From positions 5,890,001 to 5,954,000 of the forward strand of contig NZ_JAZHRT010000001.1 in NCBI RefSeq assembly GCF_036924535.1: a DNA stretch of 64,000 nucleotides, written 5' to 3'. A model generated the notes under the pieces. It was not told where the DNA came from. It did no database searches and saw only the letters and a program-made list of their open reading frames with translations. Below, one piece after another: positions 11,592 to 19,983 of the stretch. The translations under genes were made by a program, and so were the position numbers. Numbering within the stretch: position 1 is the first letter of the stretch; the number at the start of each line of letters is the position of its first letter. The stretch comes from Bradyrhizobium sp. AZCC 2262 (GTDB lineage: Bacteria; Pseudomonadota; Alphaproteobacteria; Rhizobiales; Xanthobacteraceae).

Positions 11592-11855
11592 GTGAAGCTC
11601 GTCGAACCTCCATCGTGTAGCTCTCCCTCCGCAATCGTCTTCATTGGCAGGAACCGGTGCGGCCAATGGGTCGCCCAGGAACAGAACGGTCTCTATGGCG
11701 GTCTGTTCGTCAACCATGCGCAAGCCGTCAAATACGCGCTGTTCGAAAACGGCCATCATCCCGAAACGATCGTCGAGCTGGCGCGCGAAATCGAACTCGA
11801 CATGGGTGGTGCGACGGCCTCCCCGGGAGATGCGCCCGTCCGACGCGTCGCCTGA
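11592..11855 (+). CDS. Hypothetical protein with FIGRN-x-W-VA motif (87 aa)
   Basis: GTG start with an AAGGA ribosome-binding site eight to nine bases upstream. The segment IVFIGRNRCGQWVAQEQNG followed by GLYGGLF resembles the core of the 172-residue protein encoded at 14028-14546 (FFIGRNGDGFWVARDAKG, then TGGLF). The two therefore share a small domain of unknown function. No signal peptide or membrane helix is seen. It is followed after 70 bases by the dihydrodipicolinate-synthase-like gene. Confidence 0.6.
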   Translation: MKLVEPPSCSSPSAIVFIGRNRCGQWVAQEQNGLYGGLFVNHAQAVKYALFENGHHPETIVELAREIELDMGGATASPGDAPVRRVA

Positions 11856-11925
11856 CAGAGGCGACAGACTCCCTCAGGGACGGAGCAAGCGTTCGGCCTC
11901 GTCCCGTTGCAGACCGCGGATCCCC

Positions 11926-12891
11926 ATGACCTCAGTTTCAACTCCCGCCACCTGGCTGGCGGGCTACATTCCCGACATTCCCACGCCGTTCGATGACAAT
12001 GGCGCGCTCGATCTGGCAGCTTTTGCGGAATTGTGCGAGCGCCAGATCCGGGCTGGCATCAGCGCCATCCTCGTCAGCGAGACCGGTGGGGAAGCCTCCA
12101 CACTGAGCCCCGCGGAACAGGAAAGCATCATCCGCACCGCCGTCGAAGTGGCGCAAGGCCGCGTCCGCGTCATCGCCGGGGCGGGTTCGAATTCGACCAG
12201 TCAGGCGATCGAGCAGACGCAGCGCGCCGAAGCGATCGGTGCCGACGCCGTGCTTTCGGTGGTGCCGTACTACAACAAGCCGATGCAGGCCGGTATCCAC
12301 GCGCATTTCCGGGCGATCGCGATCTCCACCGCGCTGCCGATCATCCTGCACGACGTTCCATCCCGGACCATGCGCGAGCTATCGGACGACACGCTGTTGC
12401 GGCTCGCCGAATCCAAGCACTTCATCGGCCTAAAGGACGGCAGCGGCGACATCACGCGGCTGCTGCGCCTGCGGTCACGGCTGCCATTAGGGTTTCGCCT
12501 GTTGTCCGGAGACGACGCAACGGCGCTGGCCTTTATCGCCAATGGCGGCGATGGCTGCATTTCCATCGTCTCGAATGTCGCACCGGAGCTGTGCCAGACG
12601 GTCTTTTCGAGCTCGAGGATGGGGCGTCCGCAGACCGCGAGATACCTGCAGAACCGGCTGGCGCCGTTGACCGCGGCCCTCACGAAGGAGAGCCCCGCCG
12701 CGTTGAAATACGCGCTCTGCCTGCTCGGCTTCATGTCCCCGGCCACCCGCCTGCCCATCGTCGAACTGGCGGACGCCGCAAAAGGGGAGGTCGCAAGCGC
12801 GATCGCCGCGATCGGCGATGAAGATATCGCCTGCCCGGTTGAAAGCCGGCATGGTCCTCATCTTCATGAGAATTCCCTGGCTCAATCCTAG
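11926..12891 (+). CDS. Dihydrodipicolinate synthase/N-acetylneuraminate lyase family protein
   Basis: A 321-residue class I aldolase-type TIM barrel. The Schiff-base lysine lies in FIGLKDGSGD, the catalytic tyrosine in VVPYYNKP, and the substrate-binding loop reads SETGGEAST, where the canonical enzyme has GTTGES. LSGDDATAL supplies the late-barrel signature. The DHDPS reaction (pyruvate plus aspartate semialdehyde) is possible. The altered loop and the setting among unrelated small genes leave another aldolase of the family equally likely. I start at the ATG at 11926, where family homology begins; a long in-frame extension upstream has no family character. Confidence 0.85.
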   Translation: MTSVSTPATWLAGYIPDIPTPFDDNGALDLAAFAELCERQIRAGISAILVSETGGEASTLSPAEQESIIRTAVEVAQGRVRVIAGAGSNSTSQAIEQTQRAEAIGADAVLSVVPYYNKPMQAGIHAHFRAIAISTALPIILHDVPSRTMRELSDDTLLRLAESKHFIGLKDGSGDITRLLRLRSRLPLGFRLLSGDDATALAFIANGGDGCISIVSNVAPELCQTVFSSSRMGRPQTARYLQNRLAPLTAALTKESPAALKYALCLLGFMSPATRLPIVELADAAKGEVASAIAAIGDEDIACPVESRHGPHLHENSLAQS

Positions 12892-12902
12892 GCGCAGCCC
12901 GG

Positions 12903-13301
12903 ATGAGTTCCAGTGCCCATGCAATGGAGTGGTATGCCGGCACGCTGCGTGCCTGGCATCTGGCGATCCTGCGCTACGCCGTGACGAGGGACAATGCCGA
13001 CCGATTGGCCGTGTTCAGGATCGCGCTTGAGATCGACAGCCTTGAACCCGGGCAGGACGGCGGCGCGGATTTCGACTTCTTCCGCCGGACCAGCGTGGAG
13101 CTCTGCACCGCGATCCTGCAGCCGAACGCAGGCGCGTCAGCGAACCTGCAGCAATACCTGGCGCGGATTGATGATTACCGTCTCAAACGGGCTCTCGCGG
13201 CGGCGATCGACGCCAGCGAGCCAGCTGTGTTGCCTGCCCGCCGGGCCGTCGGACGCGGGAATGATTTGTGGAAGGGCCTTGCCTCCCGCGGAGGCCGTTG
13301 A
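12903..13301 (+). CDS. Hypothetical protein (132 aa)
   Basis: A small soluble, helix-rich protein starting MSSSAHAMEWYAGTLR and ending in a basic tail (GRGNDLWKGLASRGGR). It starts 11 bases after the stop of the aldolase-family gene and may be co-transcribed with it. No catalytic motif or family is recognised. The frame has codon use like its neighbours and no overlap with a better candidate, which is the main support. Confidence 0.5.
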   Translation: MSSSAHAMEWYAGTLRAWHLAILRYAVTRDNADRLAVFRIALEIDSLEPGQDGGADFDFFRRTSVELCTAILQPNAGASANLQQYLARIDDYRLKRALAAAIDASEPAVLPARRAVGRGNDLWKGLASRGGR

Positions 13302-13346
13302 CGAGGAAGCATTGCTGCGGAGCCGGCTCAGGTTCGCCTGGCGCCC

Positions 13347-13529
13347 TCACGCGCCGCCGGCCGACGCACGGTCGAGAAAGTGCTTCTCCCGCCATTTCGG
13401 TCCGGGACCGCGCATGTCGTGTTCTTCTGGATGGTATCGTTTGGCCGGCCCATCCCAGGACGGACCGAAAAACCTCACCACAGACCTGACGACACCGCGC
13501 AACAGCGGGATGAGGACGGGCCTGTTCAT
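13347..13529 (-). CDS. Small basic hypothetical protein (60 aa)
   Basis: Begins at an ATG that overlaps the stop codon of the upstream gene (ATGA arrangement), indicating translational coupling. The peptide has a hydrophobic N-terminal third (VLIPLLRGVVRSVVRFF) and a polar, basic C-terminal part rich in W, R and K. No family is recognised. Because it is short and identified mainly by its overlap with the 89-residue gene, it is only moderately supported. Confidence 0.4.
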   Translation of the reverse strand: MNRPVLIPLLRGVVRSVVRFFGPSWDGPAKRYHPEEHDMRGPGPKWREKHFLDRASAGGA

Positions 13530-13795
13530 CGCCAATGCTCCCTCGGCACGGAATCACGCACCCCCCAGTTATTGCCGTGCGGATCGAAATGAATGCCGCG
13601 AAGCGCGAGATCGCGCTGCATCCGGCGCACCTTCGAGTCGGCGATGGCCTCGATCATGGTTTTCAGGTAGCCGTTGACGCGCTGCAAAACGCTGCGCATC
13701 CGGTTGCCGCGTTTTGCATACGTCCGGGCAAACCGGTAATCGCCCGAAGACTCCTCGCGGAATTTGTCGTCGCCAGTGAGTAAGTGAGCCATCAT
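13526..13795 (-). CDS. Hypothetical protein (89 aa)
   Basis: Begins MMAHLLTGDDKFREE with a GGAG ribosome-binding site about six bases upstream of the first ATG; the second ATG, three bases on, is an alternative. It is basic, with a central helical segment (MIEAIADSKVRRMQRDLALRG) and a short C-terminal region (IHFDPHGNNWG). The style is that of small conserved hypotheticals in Bradyrhizobium. It is divergent from the gene at 14028, across a region with two copies of a GAATTCCTAT motif. Confidence 0.6.
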   Translation of the reverse strand: MMAHLLTGDDKFREESSGDYRFARTYAKRGNRMRSVLQRVNGYLKTMIEAIADSKVRRMQRDLALRGIHFDPHGNNWGVRDSVPREHWR

Positions 13796-13927
13796 GCATC
13801 TCCACGGTGCGCCCGGATGGCGGGCGCCTGATGCGCAAGATGCGGACGACCGCATGGGAAATCGAGGCGACGGCCTCTCTCCTCTCATAAGGGCGGCATA
13901 AGTACCGACCGGAACGCCGTTTCGTTC

Positions 13928-13981
13928 GAATTCCTATATTCCCACTATGCGATGCACCATCGGTTCGTCTCGAATTCCTAT
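13928..13981. promoter_or_regulatory. Two direct GAATTCCTAT copies in a divergent intergenic region
   Basis: The 10-base element GAATTCCTAT occurs at 13928-13937 and 13972-13981, 44 bases apart, between the divergently transcribed genes at 13795 (minus) and 14028 (plus). Near-matches to it occur in the arms of the inverted repeat at 10547-10618. This suggests a shared regulator or promoter element for the surrounding small genes. The role is inferred. Confidence 0.35.
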
Positions 13982-14027
13982 GGCCTTGCCTTCACATCAT
14001 GGACACTGGATTTGTGAGGAGGCCACG

Positions 14028-14546
14028 ATGGCCACGATCACCTTCAATACCGCACAGCGTGCAGCGGAACGACTCGAGGCCGTGCTGACGGCCGTGGGTG
14101 AAAAGTTCGATGTGTTTGTCAGCTACCAGATGAGGCAAGCGGCGGCCGAGGCCGAACCCGCCCGCACACCGCCGGACGACGAACTCGCGGGCACCACCAT
14201 GCCGTTTCAGCCGCTTGACGCCGGCATCGTCAACGAAGCAATTCCGGCATTCTTCATCGGCCGCAACGGAGACGGCTTCTGGGTTGCCCGCGACGCGAAG
14301 GGGCGGACCGGAGGGCTTTTCCTGCTCAAGGCTTCCGCGGTGTCATTCGCAAGGGCGCAGAGCGGACCTGCGGGATGCGCAACGATCTTCCCGGCCGACA
14401 GGTTCGAACTCGACCTGGAGAACAGCGGCAATCCGCTTATCCCCTATCTCCGGCTGTTGATGCACCTTGCGCTGCATTTGCAGCAGCGGGCCAACGCCGG
14501 CGTCGGACAAATCGCATCAGCGATCGAGCGCTGCAAGAAGGCTTGA
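14028..14546 (+). CDS. Hypothetical protein with FIGRN domain (172 aa)
   Basis: Starts at an ATG preceded by GAGGAGG about five bases upstream, the best ribosome-binding site in this region. The central segment FFIGRNGDGFWVARDAKG followed by TGGLFLLKAS resembles the 87-residue protein at 11592. A hydrophobic stretch near the C-terminus (LRLLMHLALHLQ) is probably a buried helix. The function is unknown. It is followed after two bases by a small membrane-protein gene, so the two form an operon. Confidence 0.7.
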   Translation: MATITFNTAQRAAERLEAVLTAVGEKFDVFVSYQMRQAAAEAEPARTPPDDELAGTTMPFQPLDAGIVNEAIPAFFIGRNGDGFWVARDAKGRTGGLFLLKASAVSFARAQSGPAGCATIFPADRFELDLENSGNPLIPYLRLLMHLALHLQQRANAGVGQIASAIERCKKA

Positions 14547-14548
14547 AC

Positions 14549-14764
14549 ATGACCCTGTTGACGCACACCGGCCGCCCTTTCGAGCGGGCTCCCTATTCAT
14601 CGGAAAAACGAGAGCAGACGGGCGCGGCGAACGCCCACCTCGAAACGATCAAGCGTGTCTGTCTGATCGCGCTGACCTCGGTGCTGGCATTATACGCCGT
14701 CGGCGGCATCATCGCCTTGAAGACGGCGGCCTATCTCTCGCACTTTTCCCACGGGTGGGGTTGA
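14549..14764 (+). CDS. Small single-pass membrane protein (71 aa)
   Basis: Starts two bases after the stop of the preceding gene, with a GAAGG ribosome-binding site inside that gene. A charged N-terminal half (SSEKREQTGAANAHLETIKR) is followed by one transmembrane helix (about residues 38-58, LIALTSVLALYAVGGIIAL) and a short tail. No family is recognised; co-translation with the 172-residue protein is likely. Confidence 0.6.
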   Translation: MTLLTHTGRPFERAPYSSEKREQTGAANAHLETIKRVCLIALTSVLALYAVGGIIALKTAAYLSHFSHGWG

Positions 14765-14888
14765 GCGCACGCGGTGACAACACCGCCGGAACCCCCGACG
14801 CATTGACGGCAGAACTGCCGGTGCTAGCCTTCCTGAAAAACGTTGCCTCAAGGCAAGATTCGGACACGATCATTGAGGGACGGAAACC

Positions 14889-15904
14889 ATGGACGTAGCA
14901 GCCACAACCGCTGGAACCACCGCGCCCGCCAGCTCCGAAGGAGTCGTCGCTGCCGGTGTGTATGTCGATGGCCGGCGCGTCGCCAACATCGCCATCGAAG
15001 AAGCTTCGAGCTGGCGCAGCAAACCGGGCCACGTGGTGTGGATCGGCCTGCATGAGCCGGATATGGCGCTGCTGCACCGCGTGCAGCAGCAATTCGAACT
15101 GCATGATCTCGCCATCGAGGATGCCGACCACGCTCATCAGCGACCGAAGATCGAGCAATATGGCGACGCGCTGTTCATCGTCGCGCGCACCGCGCAGCTC
15201 GACGGCGACAGCATCGCATTCGGCGAGACGCATCTGTTCGTCGGCGAAGGATACCTGGTCTCGGTGCGTCACGGTCCCTCGACGTCTTACAAGCCCGTAC
15301 GCGAACGCTGCGAGAGCTGCCCGCGCGCGCTCGCCCGCGGCGAGGACTACATCCTCTATGCCATACTCGATTTCATCGTCGACAATTACTCGCCGGTGCT
15401 CGAAGCCATTCACGAGGAAGTCGAAGCCATGGAGGCGCAGGTGCTCGCGAGCGCGATGACGCGCGCGCAGATCGAGCGGCTGTATTTGCTGCGCCGCGAT
15501 CTGTTGCGGCTGCGAAACGCCGTCGGACCCCTGGTCGAGGTCTGCCGCAAGCTGGAGCATGACAATTTGCCGATGGTGCGGTCCACCATGCGGCCGCTGT
15601 TCCGTGACGTCACGGACCACGTCCGCACGGTCCAGGAGCACATCGATTCGCTGCGCGAGGTGCTCGCATTTGCCTTCGAGGCAAGCCTTCTGGTTGGCCA
15701 AGCGCAGGAGACCGCGGTCTCCAAGAAACTCGCCTCATGGCTCGCCATTATCGCAGTCCCAACCGCGATTGCCGGCATCTACGGCATGAACTTCAAGCAC
15801 ATGCCGGAACTGGAGGGGAATACGGCTATTTCGCGGTAGTCGGGACGATCCTGCTCGTGTGCTCGGCACTGTTCTGGCGGTTCCGGCGCGTCGGCTGGCT
15901 ATGA
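14889..15904 (+). pseudogene. corA: CorA-family magnesium/cobalt transporter, 3' frameshift
   Basis: As written, the frame runs 316 codons and stops at 15839. It contains the cytoplasmic CorA domain, the first transmembrane helix and the GMNF signature that forms the pore entrance. The residues after that (MPELEGNTAISR) do not fit the family. Inserting one T after 15815 restores MPELEWEYGYF and a normal second helix (VVGTILLVCSALFW) with a basic tail ending at the stop at 15902-15904. CorA needs both helices, so the protein as encoded would be inactive. This is either a recent one-base deletion next to a run of G or a sequencing error; the intact downstream frame favours a very recent event. 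Confidence 0.88.
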
Positions 15905-16012
15905 CCTGACGGGCAGAAAGCCGTGTTTTCTTGGCGCAAACCGGTACCCACCCTGCTTGAGACGATATAGAATGTCGGGGAGTCAGCGATCCGGCAGACG
16001 GGTGAGTTTATC

Positions 16013-17161
16013 ATGACTGCCATATCGGCGAGCCGAACGATCATCATCCTCTTCCTGGCGTTTCTCGCCTGTGGTGCAGCGCTTGCCCTCGCCATTCAGC
16101 ACGCCCGCCGCGAGCTGCCGGTCGACACCAGCACGGCCACGACAGCGCCGGCGATCTCAAAGCCAGAGCAAGCTCCGGCCCCCCTCGCCAAGGCGCAAGC
16201 TGAAACAAAAGCCGTCGTAGACGCGCTGATCGGATCGCCCCCACCGCCCGAGAGCAGCGACGGTGTGCCGACGTTCGACGTCGCCAGCATCCAGCCGACA
16301 GGTGAAGCCGTCGTTGCGGGCCGGGCAGCGCCGGGCGCAACAGTGGAACTGCTGCGCGACGGTGAAGTACATGATCGCGCGGTCGCAGATAAATCCGGAC
16401 AATTCGTCATGGTCCCGCCCAAGCTTCCTCCGGGCACGTACGACCTGACGCTGCGCTCAAAACAGGCGGACGGCACGGTCGCCACGTCCAAACAGCGCGT
16501 GACGACGGCGCTGGAGCCGAGATCGACCGAGCGACCGGTCGTGGCGCTGGTCACGCCGGACAAACCCACCGTCGTGTTGTCGCAACCGGGCGCGTCAAAA
16601 CCGGCCGGCGCTGTGGTCGTAGAGACGGTCGAGATCGAGGCAGGCGGCAAGTTCCATGTGAGCGGCCAGGCGCAGCCGGGCGCGGCGCTGAGGCTTTATC
16701 TCAACGACAGCTTTGTTACGGGGGTAACAGCCGGCGCGGATGGACGTTTTGCAGTCACCATCAATGAAGGCGTCGCTGCGGGCAGCTACCGTGTCAGGGT
16801 GGACGAGGCGTCGAGTGCCGGCTCGGTGCGCGCACGCGCCGAGGTGCCGTTCAGCGTTCCCGACACAACCGCATCCGTGACGGCGCAGGCCACGGCGTCC
16901 AAGCGCCCGGACACAGCAGATCCGCGGCTGGCCGCCGCGGGGACCACCGTTTTGCCGGACAGCGGCTCGCCGCCCTCCACCGTGGTGGTGCCGAAGATCG
17001 CGACCACCACCGTCTCCCGCGGTGACAGCCTCTGGCGCCTCAGCCAGCTCTCGTATGGCGCAGGCACGCGCTATGCCGTCATTTACAAGGCGAACCGGGA
17101 ACAGATCCGCAATCCCAACCTGATTTATCCCGGGCAGGTGTTTGTCGTTCCGGCGAAATGA
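16013..17161 (+). CDS. LysM-domain envelope protein
   Basis: A 382-residue protein with an N-terminal membrane anchor or signal segment (about residues 8-30). A proline/alanine-rich low-complexity stretch follows. Two Ig-like or carboxypeptidase-regulatory-like repeats come next (each with a PGATVELLRDG or PGAALRLYLND core). A C-terminal LysM domain begins TTVSRGDSLWRLSQ and ends NLIYPGQVFVVPAK. LysM binds peptidoglycan, so the protein probably sits in the periplasm attached to the inner membrane. It is convergent with the formate dehydrogenase operon, with 56 bases between the stops. Confidence 0.85.
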   Translation: MTAISASRTIIILFLAFLACGAALALAIQHARRELPVDTSTATTAPAISKPEQAPAPLAKAQAETKAVVDALIGSPPPPESSDGVPTFDVASIQPTGEAVVAGRAAPGATVELLRDGEVHDRAVADKSGQFVMVPPKLPPGTYDLTLRSKQADGTVATSKQRVTTALEPRSTERPVVALVTPDKPTVVLSQPGASKPAGAVVVETVEIEAGGKFHVSGQAQPGAALRLYLNDSFVTGVTAGADGRFAVTINEGVAAGSYRVRVDEASSAGSVRARAEVPFSVPDTTASVTAQATASKRPDTADPRLAAAGTTVLPDSGSPPSTVVVPKIATTTVSRGDSLWRLSQLSYGAGTRYAVIYKANREQIRNPNLIYPGQVFVVPAK

Positions 17162-17217
17162 AGCGTCGCCGGCATCGCGGCGGCGCAGTAACGTCGCCGT
17201 TGACGATCAGCTCTCGC

Positions 17218-19983
17218 CTACTCCGCCGCCGACTGCAGTTCGACCTTTTCGGCGCGCACGGCGCAGAACTTGAATTCCGGGATCTTGCCGAACGGATCGA
17301 GCGCCGGATTGGTCAACAGGTTCGCCGCCGCTTCCGCGTAGCAGAACGGCATGAAAACCATATTCTCCGGCACGTCGCGGTCGGAGCGCACCTTGACCTC
17401 GACGGCGCCGCGCCGCGTCATCAGGCGGATGAAATCGCCCGGCCAGACACTTAAGCGCCGCATGTCCTTGGGCGACATGAACGCCACCGCTTCCGGCTCG
17501 ATCTGGTCGAGCACGCTGGCGCGGCGGGTCATCGAGCCGGTGTGCCAGTGTTCGAGCACACGGCCCGTCGACAGCACCATCGGATATTCGGCGTCCGGCA
17601 CCTCGTCCGGAGCGATCACTTTCGCCGGCACGATCTTGCCGCGGCCACTCGCGGTCGGGAAGCCGGTGGTGAAGATGATCTCGTTGCCGGGCTTGTCGGA
17701 AGCGTCGACCGGATAGGTCACCGCGCCCTCGCGCACCAGACGGTCCCATGTGATGTTCTTCAGCGACGGCATCACCTGCGTCATTTCGGTGAACACATCG
17801 GCCGGGCCGTCATAGTTCCAGGGCAAGCCCATCCGCTTGCCGATCTCCTGGATGATCCAGAGATCCTGCCGCGCATCGCCCGGCGGCTTGATCACTTCGC
17901 GCGCGAGCTGCACGCGGCGGTCGGTGTTGGTGAAGGTACCGCTCTTCTCGGCAAAGGCCGAGGCCGGCAGGATCACGTCGGCGTGGAAGGCGGTTTCGGT
18001 GACGAAAAGATCCTGCACGACCAGATGGTCGAGCATCGCCAACGCCCCGCGCGCGTGCTGCAGATCGGGATCCGACATCGCAGGGTTTTCGCCCTCGATA
18101 TACATACCCGTAATCTCGCCGGCATGGACCGCGTTCATGATCTCGACCACCGTCAGGCCGCGCACGGGATCGAGGTCCTGATGCCAGAGCTTTTCAAAGG
18201 GCTCGCGCAGATCGGTGCGTCCGACCGGCTGGTAGTCCGGCAGGAACATCGGGATCAGGCCGGCGTCGGAGGCGCCCTGCACGTTGTTCTGGCCGCGCAG
18301 CGGATGCAGGCCGGTGCCGGGACGGCCGACCTGACCGGTGGTCAGCGCCAGCGCGATCAGGCAGCGCGCGTTATCGGTGCCGTGGATGTGCTGGCTGATG
18401 CCCATGCCCCAGAAGATGATCGAGGCCCGCGAGCGGGCGTAGACCCGTGCGACTTCCTTCAGCGTCTCCGCTGGAATGCCGCAGATCGCTTCCATTTTCT
18501 CCGGCGGGAATTCCTTGATGCGCTCGGCGAGTTCGTCAAAGCCTTCGGTGTAGCCCGCGATGTACTGCTGGTCGGTCAGCCCTTCGGTGATGATGGTGTG
18601 TAGCATCGCGTTCAACATGGCGACGTCGCTGCCGGGCTTGAAGGCGAGATGCCGCCAGGCGTGGCGCGACAGCGACTGTCGGCGCGGATCCATCATGATC
18701 AGCTTTGCGCCGCGCTTGGCGGCGTTCTTGATGTAGGTCGCCGCGACCGGATGGTTCACGGTCGGGTTGGCGCCAATCACGATGATGACTTCGGCGTCCA
18801 TGGCGGCAGCAAACGGCGCCGACACCGCGCCGGAATTCAGCCCTTCCATCAGCGCCGCCACCGATGAAGCGTGGCATAGCCGCGTGCAGTGATCGACATT
18901 GTTGGAGCCGAAGCCGGTGCGCACCAGCTTCTGGAACAGGTACGCCTCTTCGTTCGAGCCCTTGGCGGAGCCGAAACCGGCCAGCGCCTTGACGCCCTTT
19001 TCGTCGCGGATTTTCACGAGGCCCTTGGCCGCGATATCGAGCGCCTCTTCCCACGAGGCTTCGCGGAAATGCGTAAACGGATTGGCCGGGTCGACCTGGT
19101 CGTTTGAATCCTTCTTCGCGTTCGGCAGCCGCACCAGCGGTTTTGTCAAGCGATGCGGGTGATGGATGTAGTCGAAACCAAAACGGCCCTTGACGCAGAG
19201 GCGGTTGTGGTTGGCCGGGCCGTCGCGGCCCTCGGCGTAAATGACCTTCTCGTCCTTGACCTGATAGGTGACCTGGCAGCCGACGCCGCAGAACGGGCAG
19301 AGCGAATCCACCTTCTTGTCGGCATAGGTGACGCGGGTCTGGTTCTCATCCAGCATCACCGAAGGCATCAGCGCGCCGGTCGGGCAGGCCTGCACGCATT
19401 CGCCGCAGGCGACGCAGGTGGACTCGCCCATCGGATCGTCGAAGTCGAACACGATCTTGGCTTCGTGGCTGCGATAGGCCATGCCGATGACGTCGTTGAC
19501 CTGCACCTCGCGGCAGGCGCGCACGCACAGGCCGCACTGGATGCAGGCGTCGAGATTGACGCTCATGGCGGGGTGGCTGCTATCGCCCTGCCAGCGCTCG
19601 GCGGCCGGAAAACGGCTCTCGGTCACCTCGACCTTTTCGGCCCAGTGCCAGAATTTCGAATCGGGATCGTGCGAGGTCGCGCGCGCCGGCTGGTCGGCGA
19701 CCAGCAACTCCATCACCATCTTCTGCGCCGCAACCGCACGCGCGCTCTCGGTCTTCACCTTCATGCCGACGCTCGGCGTGCGCTTGCAGGAAGCTGCCAG
19801 CACGCGCTCGCCCTCGATCTCGACCATGCAGGCGCGGCAGTTGCCGTCGGGCCGGTAGTCCGGCTCCGGTGAATAGCAGAGATGCGGGATTTCCCTCTCG
19901 TGGCGTTTTGCAACTTGCCAGATGGTTTCGCCCGCGTTGGCCTCGACTTGCTTGCCGTCGAGTTCGAACTTGATCTTCGTCAT
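17218..19983 (-). CDS. fdhA: NAD-dependent formate dehydrogenase alpha subunit (Mo/W-bis-MGD)
   Basis: A 921-residue catalytic subunit of the FdsA/Fdh1A type. In order it has an N-terminal 2Fe-2S domain (HLCYSPEPDY, then GNCRACMVEIEG), a His/Cys 4Fe-4S segment, two ferredoxin-type 4Fe-4S motifs (CIQCGLCVRAC and CVACGECVQACPTG), the molybdopterin-oxidoreductase 4Fe-4S motif (LCPFCGVGC) and the metal-binding region with cysteine in HCTRLCHASS. A C-terminal molydop-binding domain starts near LSTGRVLEHWHTGSM. A cysteine replaces selenocysteine. It oxidises formate to CO2, passing electrons to the beta subunit. The start overlaps the fdhB stop by four bases. Confidence 0.95.
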   Translation of the reverse strand: MTKIKFELDGKQVEANAGETIWQVAKRHEREIPHLCYSPEPDYRPDGNCRACMVEIEGERVLAASCKRTPSVGMKVKTESARAVAAQKMVMELLVADQPARATSHDPDSKFWHWAEKVEVTESRFPAAERWQGDSSHPAMSVNLDACIQCGLCVRACREVQVNDVIGMAYRSHEAKIVFDFDDPMGESTCVACGECVQACPTGALMPSVMLDENQTRVTYADKKVDSLCPFCGVGCQVTYQVKDEKVIYAEGRDGPANHNRLCVKGRFGFDYIHHPHRLTKPLVRLPNAKKDSNDQVDPANPFTHFREASWEEALDIAAKGLVKIRDEKGVKALAGFGSAKGSNEEAYLFQKLVRTGFGSNNVDHCTRLCHASSVAALMEGLNSGAVSAPFAAAMDAEVIIVIGANPTVNHPVAATYIKNAAKRGAKLIMMDPRRQSLSRHAWRHLAFKPGSDVAMLNAMLHTIITEGLTDQQYIAGYTEGFDELAERIKEFPPEKMEAICGIPAETLKEVARVYARSRASIIFWGMGISQHIHGTDNARCLIALALTTGQVGRPGTGLHPLRGQNNVQGASDAGLIPMFLPDYQPVGRTDLREPFEKLWHQDLDPVRGLTVVEIMNAVHAGEITGMYIEGENPAMSDPDLQHARGALAMLDHLVVQDLFVTETAFHADVILPASAFAEKSGTFTNTDRRVQLAREVIKPPGDARQDLWIIQEIGKRMGLPWNYDGPADVFTEMTQVMPSLKNITWDRLVREGAVTYPVDASDKPGNEIIFTTGFPTASGRGKIVPAKVIAPDEVPDAEYPMVLSTGRVLEHWHTGSMTRRASVLDQIEPEAVAFMSPKDMRRLSVWPGDFIRLMTRRGAVEVKVRSDRDVPENMVFMPFCYAEAAANLLTNPALDPFGKIPEFKFCAVRAEKVELQSAAE

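Noticed and set aside
11644..11925. Longer N-terminus for the aldolase-family protein
   Set aside because: The extension overlaps another gene, is low-complexity and has no family similarity; the family begins at 11926.
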